From: DATEJJ01 sp039649115
Lineage (GTDB): Bacteria > Actinomycetota > Actinomycetes > Mycobacteriales > Micromonosporaceae
Direction: 5' to 3'
Assembly: GCA_039649115.1 (NCBI GenBank)
Contig: JBBWZQ010000382.1
Span: forward strand, 1 to 6,473
DNA: 6,473 nucleotides
Positions 1-5,565 of this stretch are shown one piece after another. The position numbers and the translations under genes are program-made. How positions within the stretch are numbered: position 1 is the first letter of the stretch; each line of letters begins with the position of its first letter. The notes under the pieces were generated by a model. The model searched no databases. It was given only the letters and a program-made list of their open reading frames with translations, and was not told where the DNA came from.

Positions 1-639
1 GGAGCGCAGCACCGCGACGTCCTTGGCGCCCAGGTCGAGCAGGGCCCGAAGCGCGGTGCCGGCCCGGCGCCGGGCGCGCGCCTCGGCGAACCGTCCGGCC
101 AGGATGAACGTGGTCACCGCGGCGGCGACTTCGAGGTAGGTGGGCGCGCCGGTGAACAGCGCGACGACCGACCAGCCGAAGGCGGCGAGGGTACCGACGG
201 AGATCAGGGTGTCCATGGTGGCGGCGCGGTGCCGCAGGTTCGTCCAGGCGGCCCGGTGGAACGGCCAGCCGCCGTACCCGACGACCGGTGCGGCGAGGGC
301 CGCCGCCAGCCACGGCCAGTGCGGGACGTGCAGCGCCGGCACCATCGCGAGCGCGACCACCGGTACGGACAGGACGAGGCTGACCAGCAGCCGGGTGCGC
401 GGGCCGGCCGGCTCGGGCGCGTCGGGCCGGGCTTGCGGCAGGCGGGCGGTGTAGCCGGTCTGCCGGACGGTCGCGATCAGATCGGCCGGGTCCAGCGCGG
501 CCGGGTAGCTCACCGAGGCGCGCTCGGTGGCGAGGTTGACGGTGGCGCTCACGCCCGGCATCCGGTTGAGCTTCCGCTCCACCCGGGTGACGCAGGAGGC
601 GCAGGTCATGCCGCCGATCTCCAGCTCGATCCGGCTCAT
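1..639 (-). CDS. copA: Copper-translocating P1B-type ATPase, N-terminal part (cut by window edge)
   Basis: This is the first 213 codons of a heavy-metal P-type ATPase, which would pump Cu(I) out of the cytoplasm at the expense of ATP. Residues 4-66 form a heavy-metal-associated domain with the metal site GGMTCASC (Cys13, Cys16). A variable linker follows, then four hydrophobic segments at about 82-105, 107-124, 143-164 and 167-183. The family-typical MDTLISVGT lies at the start of the third segment. The metal-binding CPC motif, the DKTGT phosphorylation site and the ATP-binding domain would lie beyond base 1, since the family is usually 740-800 residues long. The ATG at 639 is preferred because GGGTGAG lies 4 nt upstream. 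An in-frame GTG at 648 overlaps the copZ stop by 4 bp and is a reasonable alternative. Either start implies translational coupling to copZ. The copper specificity is inferred from the CASC motif and the adjacent chaperone; silver or another soft metal is possible. Confidence 0.93.
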   Translation of the reverse strand, partial: MSRIELEIGGMTCASCVTRVERKLNRMPGVSATVNLATERASVSYPAALDPADLIATVRQTGYTARLPQARPDAPEPAGPRTRLLVSLVLSVPVVALAMVPALHVPHWPWLAAALAAPVVGYGGWPFHRAAWTNLRHRAATMDTLISVGTLAAFGWSVVALFTGAPTYLEVAAAVTTFILAGRFAEARARRRAGTALRALLDLGAKDVAVLRS

Positions 640-644
640 CGCGC

Positions 645-851
645 TCACCCGGCCAGGTGGTAGCCGGCCTCGTCGACGGCGCCGCGTACGGTCGCCACGT
701 CCAGCGGCTGCCGGCTGGCCACGGTGACCTCGCCGCGGGCCAGGTCCACCTCCACCTTCTCCACCCCGGGCAGGGCGCCCACCTCGCTCGACACGGCGTG
801 CACGCAGTGCGCGCAGGTCATCCCCTGGACGTGGTACACGGCGGTGGTCAT
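645..851 (-). CDS. copZ: CopZ-type copper chaperone (single HMA domain)
   Basis: This 68-residue protein is a single heavy-metal-associated ferredoxin-like domain with the binding motif GMTCAHC (Cys13, Cys16). It also has the expected GVEKVEVDLARGEVTV strand-turn-strand and a final DEAGY helix. Proteins of this class carry Cu(I) in the cytosol and hand it to the N-terminal domain of the CopA pump, which is the next gene. AAGG lies 7 nt before the ATG and overlaps the stop codon of the upstream ThuA-like gene. The gap to that gene is only 9 bp. A CsoR-type operator candidate sits immediately upstream, so copper-induced derepression is the likely control. Length and motif are normal for the family. 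Confidence 0.93.
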   Translation of the reverse strand: MTTAVYHVQGMTCAHCVHAVSSEVGALPGVEKVEVDLARGEVTVASRQPLDVATVRGAVDEAGYHLAG

Positions 852-860
852 GCCCGTACC

Positions 861-1697
861 TTACCCCCCTAGGGTATGCGTGGCAAAGCCGCCCGCGTAC
901 CCGATCCCGCCGAGCAGGTGGGCCAGGAACGCAGGTTCGGCGTACGAGGCGGTGGTGTGGCCGAGCGCGGTGTAGAAGGACCGGCCGCCCTGGTACGGCG
1001 CGTACCACGCGATCGGGTGGTCGGCGCCCATCGTCCCGCCCGTGTACGAGGACTCGTCCACGGTGGCCAGAACGTGCACGGCTGACCTCGGGTCGGTGCG
1101 GAAGTTGTACCACTCGTCGACGCGGGTCCACGCCGCGCCGAGGTGGGCGGTGGCCGGGTGGGTACGGTCCTCGACCCGGACGGTGGCGCGCTGGATCGGC
1201 GGGTGCGCGGCGAAGTACGCGCCGACCAGCCCGCCGTAGAACGGCCAGCCGTACTCGGTGTCGGACGCCGCGTGCACCCCGACGAATCCGCCACCGTGCC
1301 GGACGTACCCCTGGAACGCGGCCTGCCCGGCACCGTCCAGCACGTCACCGGTCGTGTTGAGGAAGACCACCGCCCGGTACCGGTCGAGGTTGGCCCCCGT
1401 GAACGCGGCGGCATCCTCGGTCGCGTCCACCCCGAAGCCGCTCTGCCCACCCAGCCGGCGGATCGCCTGGACCCCCGCGGGTATCGAGTCGTGCCGGAAG
1501 CCGGCCGTCCTGCTGAAGACGAGCACCCGGTTCCCTGCCGGGGTACCGGGTGCCGTGGTGGTGCCGGGGCGGGCGCGCGGGGTGCCGGGCGAGCACGCGC
1601 TGCCGGCGAGCGCGACGGCCGCACCGAGCACCGCGCGGCGGTGTACGGGCCGGCGCGGGGACCTTGCGGGTCCGCGCCTGGGGATCCACGGAAGCAT
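861..1697 (-). CDS. ThuA-like domain protein, exported (probable Tat lipoprotein)
   Basis: This 278-residue protein carries a ThuA-type domain, a fold related to class I glutamine amidotransferases. Diagnostic stretches are FRHDSIPAG (67-75), GGGFVGVHAASDTEYGW (135-151), DEWYNFRTDP (194-203), DHPIAWY (226-232) and the C-terminal GGRSFYTALGHT with EPAFLAHLLGGI (237-265). ThuA of Sinorhizobium acts with ThuB in making 3-keto disaccharides during trehalose use; most secreted actinobacterial members have no proven substrate, so a sugar-related role is only a family-level suggestion. The N-terminus has an RR pair (20-21) followed by a hydrophobic stretch and Cys35 in AGSAC. That suggests Tat export and lipid attachment, although Gly at -3 is unusual for a lipobox. 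The ATG at 1697 is supported by AAGGA about 6 nt upstream. The gene lies 69 bp after the anchored-protein gene and 9 bp before copZ, and its 3' end contains the copper operator. Confidence 0.88.
   Translation of the reverse strand: MLPWIPRRGPARSPRRPVHRRAVLGAAVALAGSACSPGTPRARPGTTTAPGTPAGNRVLVFSRTAGFRHDSIPAGVQAIRRLGGQSGFGVDATEDAAAFTGANLDRYRAVVFLNTTGDVLDGAGQAAFQGYVRHGGGFVGVHAASDTEYGWPFYGGLVGAYFAAHPPIQRATVRVEDRTHPATAHLGAAWTRVDEWYNFRTDPRSAVHVLATVDESSYTGGTMGADHPIAWYAPYQGGRSFYTALGHTTASYAEPAFLAHLLGGIGYAGGFATHTLGG
862..876. promoter_or_regulatory. Candidate CsoR/RcnR-type metal-repressor operator
   Basis: TACCCCCCTAGGGTA has TACCC/GGGTA arms and contains the perfect palindrome CCCTAGGG (867-874). A G/C tract flanked by TA steps is the general form of operators bound by CsoR/RcnR-family repressors, which control copZ-copA operons in Gram-positive bacteria. 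It begins 11 bp upstream of the copZ start. On the minus strand TACCCT (876-871) would also fit an actinobacterial -10 (TAnnnT), though I see no good -35 at the matching distance. The site lies inside the last codons (His-Thr-Leu-Gly-Gly-stop) of the ThuA-like gene. No csoR gene is in the window. Confidence 0.65.
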
Positions 1698-1766
1698 CCC
1701 CCATCCTTACCGCCCGGCCGCCCCGCCGTCACGTCACGGTGCCGAGGGCCTCCAGCCAGAGGTCAT

Positions 1767-2513
1767 TCAGCCGTGGCCGGCGGTGGCGTCACCCGTGGGC
1801 AGCGCCCGGCCCGCGGCGTCGAACGCGCTCAGCCGGCTCGGCTGCTTGCCGGCCGGCAGGTCGGCCGGGTCGAACCAGAACAGCACGACGCCGGGGTCCT
1901 GGCTCCACCGCGCCTGCCGGGCCCGGATCACCTGCCCACCCACACTGCCGGAGATCTTCGCAGCCGGTCCCGCGTAGTAGCCGAACTCCGGCATCCACAC
2001 CCCGTCCACCTCGGTGGCGGCCTGGACGGCGTGGAACCCGGCCGCCCGGTCCGAACCGGTCACCTCGTTGCTCGCCACCCGGGCCGTCAACCGGCCGTCG
2101 GCGTCCATCTGCCCGGCCATCACGCCGAAGTGGACACCGGGCACGCTCGGCTCGCCGACCGCCACCGCGTACAGCACCACCTCGCCACCGCGAAGCCGGA
2201 TCCCGGTCGGTACCACCGCACCCACCGGGTCCTGCCCCTGGGCCGCCCAGGACGGTGCCGCCAAGGACGGGGCCGCCGAGGACGGGGGCGCCGTGCCGCC
2301 GGGGACGGCGGGCCGCGGCTGCGCGAGCCAGCTGGAGCCGGCCGATGCCGCCAGCACGGCGGCGGCGAGGGCGGCCGCCCCGCCGCTGGCCAGCAGCCGG
2401 CGGCGCACGCGCAGACGGCGGCCCCGCGCCATCACGTGCTCGATGTCGACGGCGCCGAGCGGCTGCCCGGGCGCGGCCCGCAGGCCGGAGCGGAGCGTGT
2501 CGAGATCCATCAT
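1767..2513 (-). CDS. Membrane-anchored protein of unknown function, probable partner of the ECF sigma factor
   Basis: I do not recognise a named family. The 248-residue protein has a basic cytoplasmic N-terminus (1-40, ending RGRRLRVRRRL), one hydrophobic helix at about 41-61 and a Pro/Ala/Ser linker at 62-95 with three pentapeptide repeats (SSAAP, SLAAP, SWAAQ). A conserved ~154-residue C-terminal domain (95-248), predicted extracytoplasmic, contains GVHFGVMAGQ, SNEVTGSDRAAGFHAVQAA, PEFGYYAGPAAKI and QDPGVVLFWFDPAD. That domain is a close paralogue of the secreted protein encoded at 3178-3864. The ATG at 2513 overlaps the sigma-factor stop as ATGA, so the two are translationally coupled. This layout is typical of a sigma factor with its membrane-bound regulator. 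However, the ~40-residue cytoplasmic part is short and lacks the HxxxCxxC zinc motif of ZAS anti-sigma factors. An anti-sigma role is therefore inferred from position only. The frame stays open further upstream to 2906, but that part lies inside the sigma gene. Confidence 0.88.
   Translation of the reverse strand: MMDLDTLRSGLRAAPGQPLGAVDIEHVMARGRRLRVRRRLLASGGAAALAAAVLAASAGSSWLAQPRPAVPGGTAPPSSAAPSLAAPSWAAQGQDPVGAVVPTGIRLRGGEVVLYAVAVGEPSVPGVHFGVMAGQMDADGRLTARVASNEVTGSDRAAGFHAVQAATEVDGVWMPEFGYYAGPAAKISGSVGGQVIRARQARWSQDPGVVLFWFDPADLPAGKQPSRLSAFDAAGRALPTGDATAGHG
2238..2282 (-). repeat. Three 15-bp tandem repeats in the linker of the anchored protein
   Basis: On the minus strand three contiguous 15-bp units begin TCCTCGGCGGCCCCG, TCCTTGGCGGCACCG and TCCTGGGCGGCCCAG. 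They encode SSAAP-SLAAP-SWAAQ in the extracytoplasmic linker. Each unit is a whole number of codons, so copy-number change would alter linker length without a frameshift. Confidence 0.85.
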
Positions 2514-3046
2514 GGTCGTTCTCCACGGCTGGTGGTGGTATCGCCGGCGGCGCGCGCGGAGGCGACCGGTCGGTCGGTCCGGACCCGCAGTTTCGCGAGG
2601 GCCCGGAAGTTCGTGCTCTTGACCGTGCCGACGGTGACGTCCAACTCGCTGGCCACCGCAGTCTCCGGCAGGTCGAAGAAGTACCGCAGCACGACGACGG
2701 CGCGCTCGCGGGGACTCAGCGCGCCGAGGGCCTCGACGAGCCACTGCCGGCCGGCGACCTCGTCGGCCAGGTCCCCGCCGGCCGGCCGGTCCGGCACCTC
2801 GCCCGAGGCGCGCTCGCGCAGCGGCCGGCGCCAGCCGTCCGTGACGTGGTTGACCAGCACCTTCCGGGCGTACGCGTACGCGTCCTGCCGGCGTACCCGC
2901 GACCACGCGGCGTAGGTGCGCACCAGCGCCGTCTGCGCGGCGTCCTCGGCCAGGTGACGGTCGCCGATGAGCAGGTAGGCGGCGTGCGTCAGGCGCCCCG
3001 AACTCGCCCGGGCGAACTCGACGAACTCCTCGTCACCGCGGCTCAC
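2510..3046 (-). CDS. SigE-family ECF RNA polymerase sigma factor
   Basis: This 178-residue group 4 (ECF) sigma factor should direct RNA polymerase to a small regulon. Region 2 covers about residues 7-75 (EEFVEFARASSGRLTHAAYLL, GDRHLAEDAAQTALVRTYAAW, then DAYAYARKVLVNHVTDGWRR). Region 4 covers about 103-156, with LGALSPRERAVVVLRYFFDLPETAVASEL and the recognition helix VTVGTVKSTNFRALAKLR. This pattern matches the SigE-like family common in actinobacteria. The start is set at the GTG at 3046 because GGAGGA lies 4 nt upstream. The more distal ATG at 3091 falls between the -35 and -10 of the gene's own candidate promoter and would be upstream of the transcript start. The stop overlaps the start of the membrane-anchored partner gene by 4 bp. 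Self-activation is likely from the promoter arrangement at 3071-3099. The exact ECF subgroup cannot be assigned here. Confidence 0.93.
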   Translation of the reverse strand: MSRGDEEFVEFARASSGRLTHAAYLLIGDRHLAEDAAQTALVRTYAAWSRVRRQDAYAYARKVLVNHVTDGWRRPLRERASGEVPDRPAGGDLADEVAGRQWLVEALGALSPRERAVVVLRYFFDLPETAVASELDVTVGTVKSTNFRALAKLRVRTDRPVASARAAGDTTTSRGERP

Positions 3047-3070
3047 GCGCTCCTCCGACTCACACAGCGG

Positions 3071-3099
3071 GATACGGCCGGCGGCCCGCAAAGGTTGTC
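3071..3099 (-). promoter_or_regulatory. Candidate ECF promoter of the sigma-factor operon
   Basis: On the minus strand GACAAC (3099-3094) is followed after exactly 17 nt by CGTATC (3076-3071). A transcript would begin near 3065, giving a leader of about 18 nt before the GTG at 3046. The same motif with the same spacing is found on the other strand for the divergent gene, which is the main reason to believe it. An AAC-containing -35 with a CGT-type -10 is the usual form of ECF promoters. Recognition by this particular sigma factor is inferred. Confidence 0.68.
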
Positions 3100-3109
3100 A
3101 CCGCGACCC

Positions 3110-3138
3110 GACAACTTTCGCACACGGTCACCCGTACC
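3110..3138 (+). promoter_or_regulatory. Candidate ECF promoter of the secreted-paralogue gene
   Basis: GACAAC (3110-3115), 17 nt, then CGTACC (3133-3138). The predicted start near 3145 gives a leader of about 33 nt, including the ribosome site at 3167-3172. It mirrors the element at 3071-3099; the two -35 boxes face each other with 10 bp (3100-3109) between them. The boxes share extended flanks (GACAACCTTTG and GACAACTTTCG). Confidence 0.68.
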
Positions 3139-3177
3139 CCTCCCTGCAACGGTTCCGACGATCCTCGAGGAGAGTGC

Positions 3178-3864
3178 ATGCAGACCACTCAGTCCCCACC
3201 ACCCCGCCGCCGGCGCGTGATGGTGGCCGCCCTGGCGACCGCCGGGGCGTGTACCGCCCTGACCGTCGCCGGCGTCATGTCGGCGAACGCGGCCACCCGC
3301 CCGGCCGGCACCACCGCCAGCCGCCCGGCCGGTACCACCGCCAGCCGCCCGGCCAAGCCGCCCGCGGCGTCCACGCCGGCTCCGGCACCGGACTCGCCGG
3401 CACCGGTCGGCGCGGTCGTGCCGACCGGGATCCGGCTGCCCGGCGGCGAGGTGGTGCTGTACGCCGTCGCGATCGGCGAGAAGAGCCTGCCGGGCGTCCA
3501 CTTCGGCGTGATGGCCGGGCAGCGCGACGCGGCCGGCCGGCTGACCGCCCGGGTGGAGAGCAACGAGGTGACCGGTTCGGACCGGGCGGCCGGGTTCCAC
3601 GCCGTCCAGGCCGCCACCGAGGTGGACGGGGTGCGGATGCCGGAGTTCGGCTACTACGCGGGACCCGCCGCGAAGATCACCGCGCGCGCCGGCGGCCGGC
3701 AGATCCAGGCCCGGCAGGCGCGGTGGAGCCAGGACCCCGGCGTCGTGCTGTTCTGGTTCGACCCGGCCGACGTATCCGCGGGGCAGGACCCGACGCACCT
3801 GGCCGCCTTCGACGCCGCCGGACACCGCCTGCCCGCCGGCAACCCGGCCACCGGCCACGGCTGA
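3178..3864 (+). CDS. Secreted protein of unknown function, paralogue of the sigma-linked anchored protein
   Basis: This 228-residue protein has a Sec-type signal peptide: a basic N-terminus with RRRR at about 10-13, a hydrophobic stretch at 15-34 and a likely cleavage after Ala38 in ANA. A Thr/Pro/Ala linker (39-75) contains two and a half copies of RPAGTTAS. The C-terminal domain (about 75-228) matches the anchored protein at 1767-2513 almost without gaps and is about four-fifths identical by eye. Shared stretches include VGAVVPTGIRL, GGEVVLYAV, GVHFGVMAGQ, SNEVTGSDRAAGFHAVQAATEVDGV and QDPGVVLFWFDPAD. No catalytic motif or cysteine pair is evident in the domain, so a binding or structural role is more likely than enzymatic, but this is inference. 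The ATG at 3178 has GAGGAG 5 nt upstream. It is transcribed divergently from the sigma gene, from a matching promoter. No membrane anchor, LPXTG or other attachment signal is seen. Confidence 0.87.
   Translation: MQTTQSPPPRRRRVMVAALATAGACTALTVAGVMSANAATRPAGTTASRPAGTTASRPAKPPAASTPAPAPDSPAPVGAVVPTGIRLPGGEVVLYAVAIGEKSLPGVHFGVMAGQRDAAGRLTARVESNEVTGSDRAAGFHAVQAATEVDGVRMPEFGYYAGPAAKITARAGGRQIQARQARWSQDPGVVLFWFDPADVSAGQDPTHLAAFDAAGHRLPAGNPATGHG
3298..3354 (+). repeat. 24-bp tandem repeat (2.4 copies) in the secreted-protein linker
   Basis: Units at 3298-3321 and 3322-3345 differ at one base (GGC versus GGT), and a third partial unit covers 3346-3354. They encode RPAGTTAS-RPAGTTAS-RPA just after the signal peptide. 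The near-perfect copies imply recent slippage. The repeat is unrelated in sequence to the 15-bp linker repeat of the paralogue. Confidence 0.9.
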
Positions 3865-3906
3865 CCCCGCCGCGACAGCGGCTATCGACAGGCATCAGAC
3901 TGTGCT

Positions 3907-3937
3907 GAGCCGGCTGGGCACGGCTGCCCGCCGGCTC
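3907..3937 (+). terminator. Strong hairpin, candidate terminator of the secreted-protein gene
   Basis: GAGCCGGC (3907-3914) pairs with GCCGGCTC (3930-3937). Inside it, GGGCA (3916-3920) pairs with TGCCC (3925-3929) around a CGGC loop, with only T3915 bulged. That gives a 13-bp GC-rich stem. It starts 43 bp after the stop at 3864. There is no T-tract, as is common for actinobacterial hairpin terminators. It also lies 65 bp upstream of the serine hydrolase start, so it could instead be a leader structure. Overlapping it is a 16-bp direct repeat (3910-3925 and 3931-3946, one mismatch). Confidence 0.5.
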
Positions 3938-4002
3938 GGCACGGCTCTGTCGACGGCGGGCCACCCGATCTCGCTGATGGCGCAAGTGACAGGAGGAAAG
4001 CA

Positions 4003-5565
4003 ATGCCTTCATCTCTGGCGCACCTCACCCGGCGCACGCTGCTGCGCGCGACGTCCGTTCCGGTCGCCGTGGCGGCCGGTGCCGCGACCGCGACCACCAG
4101 GCCCGCGCCGGCCGCGACGGGCACGGCCGCGCGGCTGTTCCGGGAACTCGACCAGAAGATCGAGGCGGGCATGGCCCGGTTCGCCATCCCCGGCGCCGCG
4201 GTGGGCGTGCTCTACCGGGGCGTCGAATACCTCAAGGGGTACGGCGTGACCAACGTCGACTATCCCGTACCCGTGGACGCCGACACCGTGTTCCGGATCG
4301 GCTCCACCACCAAGACGTTCACCGGTACGACCGTCATGCGGCTGGTGGAGGCGGGCCGGCTGGCACTGGACGCGCCGGTGCGGCGGTACCTGCCCGACTT
4401 CCAGACCGCCGACCCGTCGGTCGCCGGGCGGGTGACCGTCCGCCAGCTGCTCAACCACACGGCCGGCTGGCTGGGCGACTGCTTCCAGGACTTCGGCCAG
4501 GGCGACGACGCGGCCGCCCGGTACGCCGCCGGCATCGCCCGGCTGCCGCAGCTGACCCCGCCGGGCACCGTGTTCGCCTACAACAACGCGGCCGTGGAGG
4601 TGGCCGGCCGGGTCATCGAGGCGGTCACCGGCGCGCCGTACGAGGTGGCCGCCCGCGCCCTGCTGATCGACCCGCTCGGGCTGGCGCACAGCCGCTACTT
4701 CACCGACGAGATCGTCGGCTTCAACGTGGCCGCCTCGCACAACGTGGTGGACGGCAAGGCGGTCGTCGAGCCGGCCTTCTTCCGGCTGTGGCGCAGCCTG
4801 AACGCGGCCGGCGGCCTCATCTCCAGCGCCGGCGACCAGCTGCGGTACGCCCGCTTCCACCTCGGCGACGGTACCGTCCCCGGCGGCGGTGCCCGGCTGC
4901 TCACCCGGCAGTCGCTGCTGGCCATGCGCTCGCACCCCGGGCCGGGCGGCACGATGTTCGTCGAGCTGGACGGGGTCGGCGTGAGCTGGACGCTGCGGCC
5001 CAGCGCGGAAGGCGTGCGGATCGTCCAGCACGGCGGCGACTGGGCCGGCCAGCACTCAGGCTTCCTGATGGTGCCGGACCGGGGCTTCGCCATCACCCTG
5101 CTCACCAACTCCGAGGGCGGCCCGGCACTGGTCAGCGAGCTGTTCGTGGACGACTGGGCGCTGCGGCGCTTCGCCGGGGTCAGCAACCTGCCGGCGGTAC
5201 CGCGCGCCTTGAGCCCACAGGAGCTCGCGCCGTACGAGGGCCGGTACACCCAGCAGTCGGTCGGCCCGGCCGGTGACCTGACGACGTCGGAGTTCGAGCT
5301 GACCGCGTCCGACGGGCAACTGGTCGCCACGCTCGGCGGCGCGGTCATCGCGCGGCTGGCCTTCTACCGGCACGACTTCGTGATCCCGCTCGGCCCGGAC
5401 GGCACGCCCGGCAACACCCGGGCCAACTTCGTGCGCGGCAGCGGCGGGCGGGTGGACTGGCTGCGCGTCGGCGCCCGGCTGGCCCGGCACGAGACGGCGA
5501 CCTCGGCCGCCCCCTCGACCTCCGGGCGGACGGTCAACCCGTTCCAGCGAGGTCTGCTGGGCTAG
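4003..5565 (+). CDS. Tat-exported serine hydrolase, beta-lactamase / PBP4* family
   Basis: This 520-residue protein has the active-site signatures of the class C beta-lactamase/esterase family. The nucleophile motif STTK is at 101-104 (in FRIGSTTKTFTG), the Tyr motif YNN at 193-195 (in FAYNNAAVEVAGRVIE) and HGG at 343-345 in place of the KTG box. LLNHTAGW (149-156) is also typical. The N-terminus (LTRRTLLRATSVPVAVAAGA) is a twin-arginine signal peptide, so the protein acts outside the membrane. The catalytic domain ends near 390. The last ~125 residues, starting near SPQELAPYEGRYT, resemble the extra beta-barrel-like C-terminal domain of PBP4*-like hydrolases. Substrates in this family range from peptides and peptidoglycan to esters and beta-lactams, so specificity and any antibiotic resistance role cannot be read from sequence. 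The ATG at 4003 has a near-ideal AGGAGG 6 nt upstream. No promoter is obvious. It may be transcribed alone or by read-through from 3178-3864. Confidence 0.92.
   Translation: MPSSLAHLTRRTLLRATSVPVAVAAGAATATTRPAPAATGTAARLFRELDQKIEAGMARFAIPGAAVGVLYRGVEYLKGYGVTNVDYPVPVDADTVFRIGSTTKTFTGTTVMRLVEAGRLALDAPVRRYLPDFQTADPSVAGRVTVRQLLNHTAGWLGDCFQDFGQGDDAAARYAAGIARLPQLTPPGTVFAYNNAAVEVAGRVIEAVTGAPYEVAARALLIDPLGLAHSRYFTDEIVGFNVAASHNVVDGKAVVEPAFFRLWRSLNAAGGLISSAGDQLRYARFHLGDGTVPGGGARLLTRQSLLAMRSHPGPGGTMFVELDGVGVSWTLRPSAEGVRIVQHGGDWAGQHSGFLMVPDRGFAITLLTNSEGGPALVSELFVDDWALRRFAGVSNLPAVPRALSPQELAPYEGRYTQQSVGPAGDLTTSEFELTASDGQLVATLGGAVIARLAFYRHDFVIPLGPDGTPGNTRANFVRGSGGRVDWLRVGARLARHETATSAAPSTSGRTVNPFQRGLLG

Noticed and set aside
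1698..1766. Terminator or promoter between the anchored-protein and ThuA-like genes
   Set aside because: Only 4-bp complementary arms are found, and no GACAAC-N17-CGTA or other clear promoter was seen in the 69-bp gap.
2513..2906. N-terminal extension of the anchored protein to an upstream start
   Set aside because: The extension lies wholly within the sigma gene in another frame. The ATGA overlap at 2513-2510 gives a natural start followed by a normal cytoplasmic-TM topology.
1143..3220. Very long plus-strand open frames (1143-2915 and 1550-3220) opposite the sigma, anchored-protein and ThuA-like genes
   Set aside because: They are Arg/Pro-rich low-complexity translations with no domains or ribosome sites, lying antisense to three clear genes. 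High GC keeps such shadow frames open.
3902..4249. Plus-strand frame from a GTG at 3902 overlapping the hydrolase start
   Set aside because: It begins inside the hairpin region, has no ribosome site and runs out of frame into the hydrolase gene.
4009..5055. 348-codon minus-strand frame opposite the serine hydrolase
   Set aside because: It is antisense to a gene with complete catalytic motifs and an ideal ribosome site, and its translation looks like no protein family.
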